Below, piece after piece: positions 11,785-24,349 of a DNA stretch of 64,000 nucleotides (positions are counted from its first letter, which is position 1; each line of letters starts with the position of its first letter). Where the stretch lies: contig BDDD01001367.1 of the NCBI GenBank assembly GCA_001972305.1, forward strand, positions 1-64,000, in the 5' to 3' direction. The translations under genes were made by a program, and so were the position numbers. The notes beneath the pieces were generated by a model. It saw nothing but the letters and a program-made list of their open reading frames with translations, had not been told where the DNA came from and ran no database searches. Origin of the DNA: Cephalotus follicularis (taxonomy: Eukaryota > Streptophyta > Magnoliopsida > Oxalidales > Cephalotaceae).

Positions 11785-14607
11785 TGACACGCTCGGACCC
11801 AGCTCGCTGGAATCCGTAATGTCCACTACGAGGTCAAGCCTTCTATCAGAGACTCACCTCGTAGGTTCAGCAGATCAGAACTTCAGAAATGTATTTTTAA
11901 ACAGAATAAACATACAAAGCTTAACTGAAAATCATTAAATAAACAGAAAAGTTTCTTTAAAAATTTTAAAATAATTATAACTCTTAATTTTTTTACGAAA
12001 ATCGGGCATGTAGTATTTTTTTTTATCGGACTATGCCTCCTATAAAGAAAAACACAGTTTATAAAATGGGCTCAACCCTCAGCAACCATACTCCCGAAGG
12101 AGGAAATCAACGGTTTATAAATAGGCTCAGCCTTCAGTAGACCACAATTTAAACAGAAAACAAGTATGGGTTGAGCTCTGCCTCAACCATATTATCAAAA
12201 CTTAAAACCTAAATAGGGCTCAGCCCTTTTAAACGAAACCATAAAATATTTATCTAAAAACATAAGTAATGCAGAAGTTTAAATGCTAATGTTGTGAATG
12301 ATATGCAAGTTGACTCTGGTAGGCATGCCCTTGTGGTCTTACCTCAGCAGACTGACTGACTCCAGCTGACAGAGCTCAGCAGACTAACCTGTCAGAACTA
12401 AAAATAGAAAACAGATGAGGGGTTAGTCCACAGGACTAGTGAGATGGAACAAAAGACTCAGCAAAGTTTTACTCGCAATAAAACATATTCTTGCAGAAAA
12501 CGCTTAACAAAAATAATAAAACAACTGAAAACAGAATTTCAGAAACAGAAACAAAAGCCAGAATCTGATTTATAAAACAGATTAAAACAACTAAAACAGA
12601 ATATAAATTCAAAAACCGATTTATAAAACCAATGTTTCCAGAAATCAGCAGAAAACCAGATGATATCCTCAGAAACTCAGATATAATAATTAACATAATT
12701 AAAACAAAATAAATATATAAAGATGCAATGGGTCTACTAGGTAAGGTTGACGTCTGGGCCCCGTCGGGCCGAACGTCCTGCAGAAATATTAGCAATGACA
12801 CCATCGTGTCAAAACATCAACAGAAATATCTTACACGTGTAGATAAAGCCTCTCATGGGCATCAGATATGTAACCAATACAATACCGAGATCACCATGCA
12901 TCGAAACATATTTAAACAGATTCAACAGATTCAGAAATTACAATTTCTTCAAAACAGACTTAAGACAGATTTCAGACAGATATGCAAATCATCAACGTCA
13001 TCAAAACAGATTTAAATAGATAGAGGAATCATTTTCCTTATCATGTACAGATATAGCTGAAAATAGCGTCATAGTATGACTATAACCATGCGAGCATTTT
13101 GAAAACATTAAAAGAAAGTTTCAGACATTAAAACTTAAACAAATTTCGGAAATGAACTAAAACCAAGTTCATTCTGATACAGAAAACAAATAAGCGAACA
13201 CGCTTAAACATTTAAAAGCATTTCAGAGTAAAAAGGGTTAAAGAAAGACGTTCCACTCACAGAACAGACGAGCAAGTCCCACGACTGGTCGCCTCCACGT
13301 CCGACCTCGAAGGCAGGATCCTCTGCCAACAGACAAACAGACAGACAGACAACAAACTATCAGAACTTAAACACGTACTAAGACGTGCAATGCTTTATGC
13401 AATAAAATGCATGCAGATGTCAGAAAACCATAACGACCCATACAGTCAACAGAAACAAAAGTTTGATTATTAAAACATCGTTTAAACCTTCAATTTAAAC
13501 ACCCTTTCAAAAATCATTAAAGCAAGTCCAAGTGGTTGTCCAGGTTATCCAATTTCGAATCGATTACACAATTCAAGTTCATATATATAACAGAAACAGA
13601 TACAAATACAAAAATACAGAATTCAACGGAAAACAGATTAACTGAACAGAGTTCAAAGTTTACCTAAAGTAGACGTAGCGGAACATAGAGCTAGAATCCC
13701 AGAGGAGAACCGGAACAGATCACGCCTACGCGGAAAACAGAGTTGGAAAGCTGTTAGAAACGGGCCTCAGAAAGCTACCGACGTGTGGGCCCATGCCCTG
13801 CCGCTGGTCGGCGGATGTGTTAGCCACGCGCGGTCGCCTGTCAGCGGCAGAGAAATTCACATCTGGTGCGCCGGAGGACGGAGAACACGGATCCGAAGAG
13901 AGTTTGTCATGGCGTCGCCGCATCTGGCCAGAACGGGCGCATTGACCGTGGTTTCCTTCACAGCCGATCTGCGCTGCCGGCGTCGTCATGTCTCGGGGCT
14001 GGTACCGTTCGAACCGCTGTGACGCTAGGATGCCGAACATGGGCTCGCCTTGCCGTGACAGTCACTGGAGACGGCGGAGAGAGAAGAGATCATGGCGCGC
14101 ACGGTGGTGTTCGCCGGTGCGAAGGTAGGGTGCGGTGTGCTCGGGAGACTGAGGCGGTCCTGTCGATGGTCTCGCTGACGCCATATCGGCAGTGACGCTG
14201 ACGGCAGAGACAGAAGTCAGAGAGAACAGAAGAGAGGAAGAGAGAGAGGGGGAGAGAGCAAGAGAGAGAGAGAGAGAGAAAGGCAAAAATGAGAGAGTTT
14301 TTTTTTTTTTTGCATATAAATATCGTTTTGCCCAGAATTTAACCGATACGGACAAAAACTGGATGTTTAGGACATACCACTTGACCTATTTTCTGAATTC
14401 AGCAGTCTTTTCAGTAAAATATCATTTCATTTATAATAAAGAACCTTTAGTTGTTATGCAGAAAAATCATCAGAATAAATCATAAAAATTTATCAATGTC
14501 GTGATGCATATGTCATGAAAGCTAGAAAGCAGACAAACAGCTAGACAGACAGAATGAAAGCCACGTAGGCTCACAGACACAGACCGTATTAGGACACGGA
14601 TGTCACA
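11785..14607 (-). mobile_element. Solo LTR 1 of a long-LTR family
   Basis: This 2.8-kb unit reads tgtgacatccgtgtcc at its minus-strand start and ends in gcgtgtca, so it has TG...CA ends. It is flanked by a perfect 5-bp duplication CATGA (11780-11784 and 14608-14612). No internal region is attached, so this is the product of recombination between the LTRs of a former full element. Three more copies lie at 15872, 20125 and 53698. The length and ends suggest Ty3/gypsy, perhaps a Tekay/Del chromovirus, but no coding part is here to prove that. The GC-rich frames inside are repeat sequence and not host genes. Confidence 0.88.
14226..14280. repeat. (GA)n microsatellite inside solo LTR 1
   Basis: A purine GA run, followed by a poly-T run at 14299-14311. 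The same position in the other copies of this LTR also carries a GA/CT run, so the microsatellite belongs to the family. Confidence 0.85.
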
Positions 14608-14612
14608 CATGA

Positions 14613-14725
14613 TTTAGATAAATAGATCATTAAATTCATCAATTAGATTTGAAAAATATCATTCATAAATACGATAATTAAGATGATACTGCATCTAAAT
14701 TAGGTATAATATCATTCTATAATAC

Positions 14726-14766
<41 letters not shown>

Positions 14767-15866
14767 AAGTCTTCAGCCACTTGTGCATATGCAACAGTAA
14801 ACATACGTTGTAAAGGAGACAAAATACTGCGAGCTAGTGTCAATTTAGTTTAATGATAAAATCTTCGAAAGTAAAATATCCATAGTCTTGAGTTTGATAA
14901 TTCATTAATCTACTTTCATTGTGAAAGTTGGGGTGTAATTCTTTAAATAAATAACAAGGAGTAGTATAATCATTATTCTTTGTTACTAATAATGTGACAT
15001 CTCGAATACTAAGTTTCAATGATCGAGCACGTCTGACGATTATACATTTTCTTCAGCATTAATATAGATCATAATCATTAAGTAAAAAGGAATTATAAAT
15101 TTATTATATCGATAATCAAACCCAAAATAATATTCTTAACATATAACCACAAATCCAAAACCATAATAATTTTTTCGAAATCCTAATACCAAAATACAAG
15201 TCCCCAAAAACAAAGTAAATGAAACATCTCAAAATAATAATATCACTAAAACTGAAAATAAGAATAAACTATTTTATAGGACAACAGATGATGTTCTCGC
15301 AATGGCTTTACCTCTCTATGATACCTGAGTGTTGGAAAAGAAAATAACAAAGGATGTGAGCTCAAATAACTCAGTAAAGTTATTAATACAAAAGAAAATA
15401 ATAAATATTAGAAATGAAAATTCATCAATCATGAAACTCGTTAAAAGAATCTAGTAAAAATATGAGATAACCAAAATATAAATATAATATGAATATCAAC
15501 GATAGGAAAACATATAATCAACAATTTTTGAGAAATAAGATTAACTGAGGAGTCATCAATACCCAAATTGAACTGTTACTAAACAGTTTCTCAACTCACT
15601 CGAAACAATAATATTCGTTCAGAACCGCGTCCAGAACATCACATGTACATGCGTGTGGGCTTACTCGGGTCCAATTATAATACGCTCAGGAATATCTCAT
15701 TCAGAAGCTATATACCTTAAGAACAAATTCACGTTTAAGAGTTGTTCATCTCAATTTATGGTATCACTTGAAATAGAATAGACATATTCGCCAACAAGAT
15801 ACAAATGGCAATTTCAACATTGAAAACAAATAGTAAGCCATGATAAATTTATTGTTCAAGAATATG
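14613..15866. other. AT-rich spacer with (TA)n tract
   Basis: The interval separates solo LTRs 1 and 2. It holds a (TA)n tract at about 14729-14761. No coding potential or structural RNA was seen. Confidence 0.6.
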
Positions 15867-15871
15867 ATATC

Positions 15872-16168
15872 TGTGACATCCGTGTCCCAGTAGTCTGTGT
15901 CTGTGGGCCTACGTGGTAATCTATCTGTCTGTCTAGCTGTTAGTCTGTTTTTCTGGCTTTCATGACATATGCATCACGACATTAATAATTTTTTATGATT
16001 TATTCTAATGATTTTTCTGCATAACAAATAAATGTTCTTTACTGTAAATTAAATGATGTTTTACTGAAATAACTGTTGAATTCGGAAAATAAGCCAAGTG
16101 GTATGTCTTAAACATCCAAATTCTGTTCGTATCGGTTAAATTCTAGACAAAACCCTATTTGTAATGGC

Positions 16169-16223
<55 letters not shown>

Positions 16224-18749
16224 TGCCATTTTTTTCTTCTCATTTTTGGCTTTTCTCTCTCTCCCCCCAATTTCTCTCTCTTCCCTCCCGTTCTCTCTCT
16301 GTCTTCTGCCTCTGCTGCCGACGTCACTGCCGAAACGACATCGGGGAGACCATCTGCTTGACCGGCATGACCTCCTGAGCACACCGGATCCCACCCCGGC
16401 ACCGGCAACCCCGTTGTGCCCCGGCCACGAGCTCTTCTCTCTCCGCCTGTGTTTTGAGTTGATCCGCCGTCTCCGGTGATAGTCACGGCAAGGCGAGCCC
16501 AAATTCGGCATTCTGACGTCGAGGCGAGTCGAATCCTACCAGCCCCGACCCATGACAACGCCGACAGCGCAGATCGGCGGTGAAGACACCGCCGGTCAAA
16601 CGCGCTTGTTCCTGCTAGATGCGGCGGTGCCATGACCAATGCGCCTCAGATCCGTGATCTCTGTCCTCTGGCGCACTAGATCATGCCTTTTCTACTGCTG
16701 ACAGGCGACCGTGGGTGGCTGACAAGCCCCAACCAGCTGCGGCGCGTGAGCCCAAGCGCCGACAGCCTCCGACAGCGCGTTTCAGAGGCGTCCAGCTTTT
16801 CGGCTCCGTTTTTCACATAGGCGTGATCCGTTCCAGTTCCGTTTTGAGATTTCGGCTTTGTGCTCCGTTCCGTCCTATTTTGGTAAACTTTGAACTTTTC
16901 TCCGTTAGTTCTATTTTCCGTTGAATTCTATATTTATGTATCTGTTTCTGTTATATATATGAGCTTGAATTGTATAATCATTTCAAAATTGGATAACCTG
17001 GACGATCACTTGAGCTTACTTTAATGATTTCGAAAGAGTGTTTAATTAAAGGTTTAAACGATGTTTTTAATAATCAGACTTCTGTTACTATTGACCGTAT
17101 TGGTTAGTTATAGTTTTCTAACATCTGCACGCATTTCATTGCATAAAGCATTTCACGTCTTAGTACATGTTTGAGTTCCGCTTAATTGTCGAGTCTGGTC
17201 TGATATGTATATATCTGTCTGTTGTCTGTATGGCAGATGATCCTGCTGTTGAAGTCGGCCATGGAGGCGACCAGTCATGGGACTTGCTCGTCTGTTCTGT
17301 GAGTGGAACGCTTTTCTTTAACCTTTTTACTCTGAAGTTCTTTTTAATGGTTTGAATGTTTGAACGTTTTCACTTATTTATTTCCGTATCTGAATGAATT
17401 TTGATCTACTCTATTTCTGAAAGATGTTTAAGTTTTAATGTCAGAAACTTTCCTTTAATGTTTTCAAATGCTCGAATGATTATATTCATACTATGACGAT
17501 ATTTTCAGTTATATCTGTACTTGAAAGAAAAACGATTTATGTATTTGTTTGAAATCTGTTTTAAGTCTGTTTTGATACGTTAATGATTTCTGTATCCGTC
17601 TGAATTTGTTTTAAATATGTTTGGATCTGTTTTAAATCTGTTTTGAAGTAATGGTGATTTCTGTATTTCTGAAATCTGTTAAATATGTTTATATGTATAG
17701 TGATCTCGGTATTGTATTGGTTACTTATCTGATGCCCGTGAGATGCACTGTCTGCACGTGTATGACTTTCTGCTGATGTTTTGACACGACGGTGTTATTG
17801 CCACTATTTCTGCAGGACGTTCGGCCTGACGGGGCCTAGGCGTCAACCTTACCTAGTAGACCCACTGCATCTTTATATATTTATTCTGTTTAAACTCTGT
17901 TAATTATTATATATATTTGAAACCCTTATGATTTAAATCTATTTGAGAGAAATGATCTGGTTTTCTGCTGATTTCTGAAAATATCTGTTTTGTAAATTGG
18001 TTTTTAATTTATATTCTGTTTAAATTGTTTTAATCTGTTTTGTAAATCAGATTCTGGATTTTCATTATCTTTTCTGCAAAGATATTATATGCGAGCAAAA
18101 CTATGTCCGAGTCTTTTGTTTCATCTCACTAGTCCTGTGGACTAACACCCTCCTCTGCTTTTGCTTTTAGTTCTGACAGGTTAGTCTGTTGAGCTCTGTC
18201 AGTTGGAGTTAGTCAGTCTTCTGAGGTGAGACCACAAGGGCATGCCTATCAAAGTCAACATATGCATACATCCACAACACTAACATTTAAATTTCAGTAT
18301 TACTTATGTTTTTATATAAATATTTTGGTTTCGTTTAAAAGGGCTGAGCTATATTTTTTATCTATGTTTTGATAATATGGTTAAGGCGGAGCCCAACCCA
18401 TACTTGTTTTCTGCTTTTAAATTATGGTCTGTTGAGGGCTGAGCCCATTACAAACTGATGATTTCCTCCTTCGGGAGTGTGGATTTATAAACTGTGTTTT
18501 TATTTACAGCGAGCATAGTCCGATAAACGAATACTACATGCCTGATTTTTGTAAAAATTTAAGAGTTAGATTTATTTTCAAGTTTTCAAAGAAATTTTTC
18601 TGTTTATTTAATGGTTTGAAGAAATTCTTCTGTTTAAAAATGTATTTCTGAAGCTCTGTTCTGTTGAACCTACGAGGTGAGTCTCTAATAAGAGGCTTGG
18701 CCTCGTAGCGCGTGCGACAGATCCCAGCAAGCTAGGTCCATGCGTGTCA
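15872..18749 (+). mobile_element. Solo LTR 2 of the long-LTR family
   Basis: This is the same LTR as 11785-14607 in the opposite orientation. It begins tgtgacatccgtgtccc and ends gcgtgtca. Perfect 5-bp target duplications ATATC flank it (15867-15871 and 18750-18754). There is no internal region. The duplication differs from that of solo LTRs 1 and 3, so it is an independent insertion. Confidence 0.9.
16168..16220. repeat. (TA)n(TG)n compound microsatellite
   Basis: A TA run passes into a TG run inside solo LTR 2, at the place where the minus-strand copies carry short AT tracts. It is likely to be length-variable. Confidence 0.9.
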
Positions 18750-18754
18750 ATATC

Positions 18755-19868
18755 GTACCAATAATATACGGATATATGAAAGAGATTTCAATAAGCAAAT
18801 GGCAACCACAAAAGACCAACCGAATTACAAATTGGAAGATCACAACTAGGGTAACTAATGATAATTGTCAAATAGGCAACGGAACCAACACTCGCTGAAA
18901 AATGGTAGAATCCTTACCTTAATTGCAAAGCTTCTTGCTAACAGCGACCTAACGTAAACGCTACTCTAATCATGCCCTAAACCATATCATAAACACAATC
19001 AATTCAAAGTCTCACGTACTGCGCACGTAAAACACTCTAAACATGAACTTAAAGTAGACACAATAAAATTTTCAAGAATAAATTTGGTAATTTTTTTTAT
19101 CAAAACTAAGATACCTATGAATTGTTGAAAATAACACGTAACTGCAAATCTCGAAAAATAAGATAGTTTATATTCAATAGTCAATTCCGATTTGAAAACA
19201 TTAGAAATTGAAAATGTATACAACATAAAAGTTGTAGAGCGTCCAAATCCATTTTCAGAAATATAAAGTTTATAATTTTTTGATGAGGAACGAAACAGAT
19301 ATGAATTTTTAAAGATGCTGAAAATACAGAGTCGCGGGAAATTGAACAATTTCGAAAACAGGAGTATATCATCAAGAAATTGAATGAATTTGCAAAAAGT
19401 CAAAACATAAAAGTTGTAGATATCATTTTTTTTCTTTTTATCGATATAAAGTTTGTAACTTTCGGACAACAAATGAATCAGTTATAATTTTTTGAAGTTT
19501 TCTATTTACAATGATTTTTGAAAAACATAAATTGATAAACTGTTCAAAAACAAATAATTGATTCATCACAAACGACTAATGCAATTAATCAATTTATGTG
19601 CTTACATAATACGTAATATGGAATTATGCAAATATAAATCAAATCCTATATAAATCAATTATATATTCAAATAAACAAATTAAACTCCCAAAAAATCCAT
19701 CTCGAAACGAAAATAAAGGCTGGATATAAGTTTTAATCTTGATCCCGTGTTAATTTTCTACTAAAAACTCTCTCCTTACTTCTCCTAGCTACTCTGCCAC
19801 CCCCCTTTTAAGCTCTTCTCTCTCTTTTTTTTTTTTATCTTTTTATAAAAGATTGAACTAAAACATTT

Positions 19869-19899
<31 letters not shown>

Positions 19900-20119
19900 A
19901 TATAGCTTTTGAGCATAATAAAAAGACTAGATGAATTATACCACCTCCTTACTTTTTTTTTTACGCCTCTAGCCTATATTATTCCTTTTCTTTAATTTTC
20001 TTTATCTAGTTTTAATTATTACATATAAATCTCTCTCCTTTTTTTTCTTAATAAAGTTTCCTTAATGCAAAAACAATGACTTTTCAATATAATCCCCTAA
20101 TTCTCTTATCATAGCCAAC
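18755..20119. other. AT-rich spacer with a degenerate 180-bp direct repeat
   Basis: Two related stretches, each starting acataaaagttgtaga (about 19223 and 19406), are followed by atataaagttt and a similar tail, giving a period of about 180 bp. TA tracts lie at 19869-19904. No gene was seen. Confidence 0.5.
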
Positions 20120-20124
20120 CATAA

Positions 20125-22294
20125 TGACACGCCCGGACCCAGCTCGTTGGGATCCGCCGTGCCCGCTACGAGGTCAAACCTCCCATGAGAGACACACCCT
20201 GTAGTTTCAGCGTATCAGAGTTTCAAAAATGCATATTTAAACAGAGAAATTCTTCAAAACAGAAAGAAAATATAAAAGTTTCTTGAAAAACTTGAAAATA
20301 ATTCTAATTCTTAAAATTTTATGAAAATCGGGCATGTAGTATTCGTTTATAGGACTATGCCCCTTGTAAATAAAAACACAGTTTATAAATCCACACTCCC
20401 GAAGGAGGAAACAGTTATAAAATGGGCTCAGCCCTTAGCAGACTGCACTCCCTAAGGAGGAAACAGTTTATAAAATAGGTTCAGCCCTCAGCATACCACA
20501 ATTTAAAAGCAGAAAACAAGTATGGGTTGGGCTCTGCCTCAACCATATTATCAAAACATAAATCAAAATAGGGCTCAGCCCTTTTAAAACGAAACTATAA
20601 AACATTTACATAAAACCATAAGAAATGCAGAAATTTAAAATGATGATGCAGTGATGGTATGCATATGTTGACTCTGGTAGCATGTCTTTTTTAGTCTCAC
20701 CTTAACAGACAGACTGACTCCAGTTGACAGAGCTCAGCAGACTAACCTGTCAGAAACTAAAAACAGAAAACAGAGGAGGGCTTAGTCCACAGGATTAGTG
20801 AGATGGAACAAAAAACTCAGTTGAGTATTTGCTCGCAATATAAAAAAAATGTCCATACAGAAAAGATATAAAAGTATAAAATAATTCAAACATAATAAAA
20901 ATCCAGAATCTATTTTATAAACAGATTTAAGACCACTTAAACAGATTTATACATCCAAAATTGATAAATAAACAGATTATAAAACAAAAGTTAACAGAAT
21001 CAGCAGAAAGTCATATTCTTTTCTCAAAACAGATTTAGTTCCTCAAAATCTCAGATATATATATAGTATTTAACAAAGTTTAAACAGAATAAACATATAA
21101 AGATGCAATGGATCTACTAGGTAAGGTTGACGCATGGGCCCCGTCGAGTCGAATGTCCAGTAGAACAGAAAGGCAATGATACCGTCGTATCAAAGCATCA
21201 GAACAGAAAGTCTACCGTGTAGACAGTGCCTCTCATGGGAAACAAATGTATAAGTAATGCAATACCGAGATCCCAGAGCATCAAGATATATTTAAACCGA
21301 TTTCATAAATACAGAAATCACCAATACTTCAAAGCAGATTTAAAATAGATTCAGACAGATACATAATTCATCAATGTATCAAAACATACTTAAAACAGAC
21401 TTCAAATATATACAGAAATCGTTTTTCTTACAGATATAACTGAAAATATAGTCATATTATGACTATCTAATTATGCGAGCATTTGAAAACATTAAAATGA
21501 AGTTCAGACATTAAAAACCTAAACAGATTTCAGAAATGAACGAAAACCAAGTTCGTTCAGTTACGAAAATAAATAAATGAAGACGTTCAAACATTCAAAC
21601 CATTAAAAGAACTTTAGCATAAAAAGGGTTAAAGAAAGGCGTTCCACTCACAGTACAGACGAAACAAGCCACACGACTGGTCGCCTCCATAGCCGACCTC
21701 AACAGTAGGATCCTCAAAATCGGACGGAACGGAGCTCAGAGCCGGAATCTCAGAACGGAACCAGAACCGATCACCTCCATGTGGAAAACGAAGTCAGAAA
21801 GCTGGAAGCGTCCGAACCCGCTGTCGGAGGCCGGCAAGTGTCAGCCACGCGCTATCGCCGGTTAGTAGCAAAAAAAGCAAGGTCTGGGGCGCTGGAGGAC
21901 GGAGGTCACGGATCTGGGGCACGTTGGTCACGGCGCTGCCGCGTCTGGCAGGAAAGAGCTCGTTGACCGCGGCTGACTTCGCCGCCGATCTGAGCTGTCG
22001 GCGTCGCCACGTGTCGGGGCTGGTACCGTTCGAACGGCCGCGACGCCAGTGAGTCCGAATATGGGCTCGCCTTGTCGTGACGATCACCGGAGAAGCCGGA
22101 ACGATGCAAAACAGAGGCTGGGAGAGAGAAGCCCTGTGCGCACGAACGGCGCAGTTGCCGGCGCGGTGGTGGGGCTCGGCGTGCTCAGGGGGTCATGGTG
22201 GTTCGACCGGTACCTTCGCCGGCGTCAAATCGGCACTGACGCCGGCGATAGGAGCGGAGAGAGAGTGAGAGAACAGGAGAGATGGGAGAGAAAC

Positions 22295-22331
<37 letters not shown>

Positions 22332-22665
22332 CATACATGAGAAAAACAAAGGGCATTTCACATATATTAGCCAAAACGAATTGGATTTTACCCAGAATTT
22401 AACCGATACGGATAGAAATCGAATGTTTAGGACATACCACTTAGGCTATTTTTCCAAATCAGCAGTCATTTCAGAAAAACATCATTTAATTTACGGAAAA
22501 GAAAATTAATTTCTTATGCAGAAAACCATCAGAATAAATCATAAAATTTTTATTAATACCATGATGCATATGTAACAATTGTCAGAAAAATAGACTAACA
22601 GCTAGACAAACAGATGGCCACATAGGCCCCACAGACACAGACCGTACTAGGATACGGATGTCACA
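20125..22665 (-). mobile_element. Solo LTR 3 of the long-LTR family
   Basis: This 2.5-kb copy has the same orientation as solo LTR 1. It starts tgacacgcccgg on the plus strand and ends ggatgtcaca. Perfect 5-bp duplications CATAA flank it (20120-20124 and 22666-22670). It carries a GA microsatellite at 22297-22330. No internal coding region is attached. Confidence 0.9.
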
Positions 22666-22670
22666 CATAA

Positions 22671-22847
22671 CACACGAAATTGTCATCTCTTATACATTCA
22701 TTTATGTTCATGTTTCTCATATGTGAAATACACATTCTACCATTTATGTATGAAAACTCTAGTTTTACGTTTAATCCATTCTTTCAATGAATANATAATA
22801 TATTAATTCATACAAACAATTTTTAGATTATCACAAATAATATATAT
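22671..22847. other. AT-rich spacer containing one ambiguous base
   Basis: A short gap lies between solo LTR 3 and the Mutator-like element. The single undetermined base of the window (n) is at about 22794. No features were seen. Confidence 0.6.
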
Positions 22848-23075
22848 GGTAAATTACTCAAAAACACTTATGGTTTATTTCATATGACACTTTAACACCT
22901 GAAAATTGAAAGCCATGTATTTAACACTTGAGCTTTATTAAATTAGACAAAAACTACCATAATGTTAACATTTCGTTAATTGATCTGTTAGTATATTTTT
23001 TTAATTTCCTAAATTACCCTCTTCTCTTCTCTTCTCGCACTCTTTCTTCTCGGCATCTCCAAGCCATTGTAATGC

Positions 23076-23270
23076 AATCAAAATCCTCTGCAATAATTGT
23101 ACCTACAATTATTGCAGAGCAGCCATTGGATTAAAATCCAATGGCTACAAATGCAGGATAATACAAAAAATCATCAATAATGTGGTGCATTTGTAGTCAT
23201 TGAATTTTAATCCGATGATTGCTCTGCAATAATTGTAGGTACAATTATTGCAGAGGATTTGGATTGATTA
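23076..23270. repeat. 80-bp inverted repeat with nested palindromes
   Basis: Arms of about 80 bp at 23076-23155 and 23187-23270 are reverse complements with a few mismatches and a loop of about 31 bp. Each arm also contains a perfect palindrome, ctgcaataattgta and its complement around a 2-base centre. The unit would fold into a long hairpin and may be a small foldback element nested in the Mutator-like element. Confidence 0.8.
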
Positions 23271-23391
23271 GAATGAGCACAAACCCAACACCAAAACCAA
23301 AACCAAAATCCAAACCAAAATCCAAATCCAGCAAAAATCCTAAATCAAACCCCTCGCGCGTATCAACTTCAACAAACAAAGTACATACAAA

Positions 23392-23778
23392 TCAATAAAT
23401 TCCTTTCATCTCTAAGCTCCAAGTGATCAAGCATTTGATATAAAGCCAAATTGCCACCTCATAAGGCCCATTCCATGCATATCCACTAATCAAATCATTC
23501 CAAAGAAACAAGTGTCCTTTAAAAATTCTATCAAACAAAAGGTGTGCATTACGTAGAGAGTCACAAACACAGTACATATTAACAAGTTTAGTAGCTAAAT
23601 ATGTGTTATAAGCAAGACCCATTTGGTACATGTGGGCATGGAGTTGTTTTCCAGGGTTTAGATCTTTCTGGGTATTGCAAGAGTGAAGGAGAGAGGCATA
23701 ATATGAAGGTGTTTGATGGGAGACTGCGGAGCTAAGATTTGGAGAAGAGGAAGGGGTCTCGAGTTGAGGATGTGGCAA
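23392..23778 (-). pseudogene. PPR protein fragment (captured)
   Basis: The 128-residue frame resembles the amino-terminal part of a plant PLS-class pentatricopeptide repeat protein. It shows YASLLHSCNTQKDLNPGKQL, HAHMYQMG, LATKLVNMYCVC, NAHLLFDRI and LWNDLISGYAWNGPYEVAI, the usual run of PPR-like units. Such proteins bind organellar RNA and normally contain ten or more units plus, in this class, E or DYW domains. Here only about two to three units remain before the frame drifts into unrelated residues and stops. The piece lies within the terminal repeats of a Mutator-like element, so it is most likely a captured gene fragment, not a working gene. Which PPR gene it came from cannot be told here. 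Confidence 0.7.
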
Positions 23779-23945
23779 GGATTTGGTGATGAGTGAAATG
23801 AGGATTGAATGGGATTGAAATGGGGATTGAAATTTGAGGTTTTATTCCATTTAAACAGGTAGATAATTAGGGGTAAAAATGTCTTTTTAATAGATATGTT
23901 AAACTATGTTAAATAATAGTGAGTAATTGTCTATTTTCAATCTTC

Positions 23946-24243
23946 AAATGTTAAAATATCCTCTGAAGTAAAACAAGTGGATTTTTGATTATTTTACCCT
24001 AACTTATATTAAAAGCAACAAACAGAAAAGAAAACAACTATTTTTTTTTATAATACTGAAATTTTACCGTCTCATGTCATTTAAACTCATTATATGAAAT
24101 GCTAAAATGTCCTATGGAGTAAAACACGTGAATATTTTAGTATTTTACCCTAACATATATTAAAAGCAACAAACAGAAAAGAAAACAACTATTTTTTTAT
24201 AATACTGAAATTTTACCGTGTCACGTCATTTAAACTCATTATA
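23946..24243. repeat. 151-bp tandem duplication at the right end of the Mutator-like element
   Basis: Two copies of a unit start at 23946 and 24097, about 90% alike. The unit includes the terminal inverted repeat plus about 95 bp of flanking sequence (ttaaaagcaacaaacagaaa), so the element end is present twice (24000 and 24151). Confidence 0.85.
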
Positions 24244-24349
24244 GAGTGACACATTATTATAAATTTTTAATGACTGAAACTATATCGTTTTGTAAACTAA
24301 TTGGTTTTCATTAATATTTTGTAGGAGTACTGTTGGTTTGTACCATCTG

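Larger units (their letters stand above)
22848..24000. mobile_element. Mutator-like non-autonomous element carrying a PPR fragment
   Basis: Both ends carry inverted repeats of about 65 bp that match imperfectly. The left begins ggtaaattactcaaaaacac; the right, read in reverse, begins agggtaaaataatcaaaaat. Both continue into a matching stretch ending gattgaaa or gaaaattgaaa. A related left end occurs at 44671. No transposase is encoded; the interior holds a piece of a host PPR gene. Long degenerate terminal repeats around a captured gene piece fit a Pack-MULE. No clear 9-bp target duplication was found, partly because the right end lies inside a tandem duplication, so the superfamily call is tentative. 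Confidence 0.6.

Noticed and set aside
12469-13015. Frames of 95-111 codons in solo LTR 1
   Set aside because: Low-complexity A-rich sequence inside an LTR. Not kept in the other copies.
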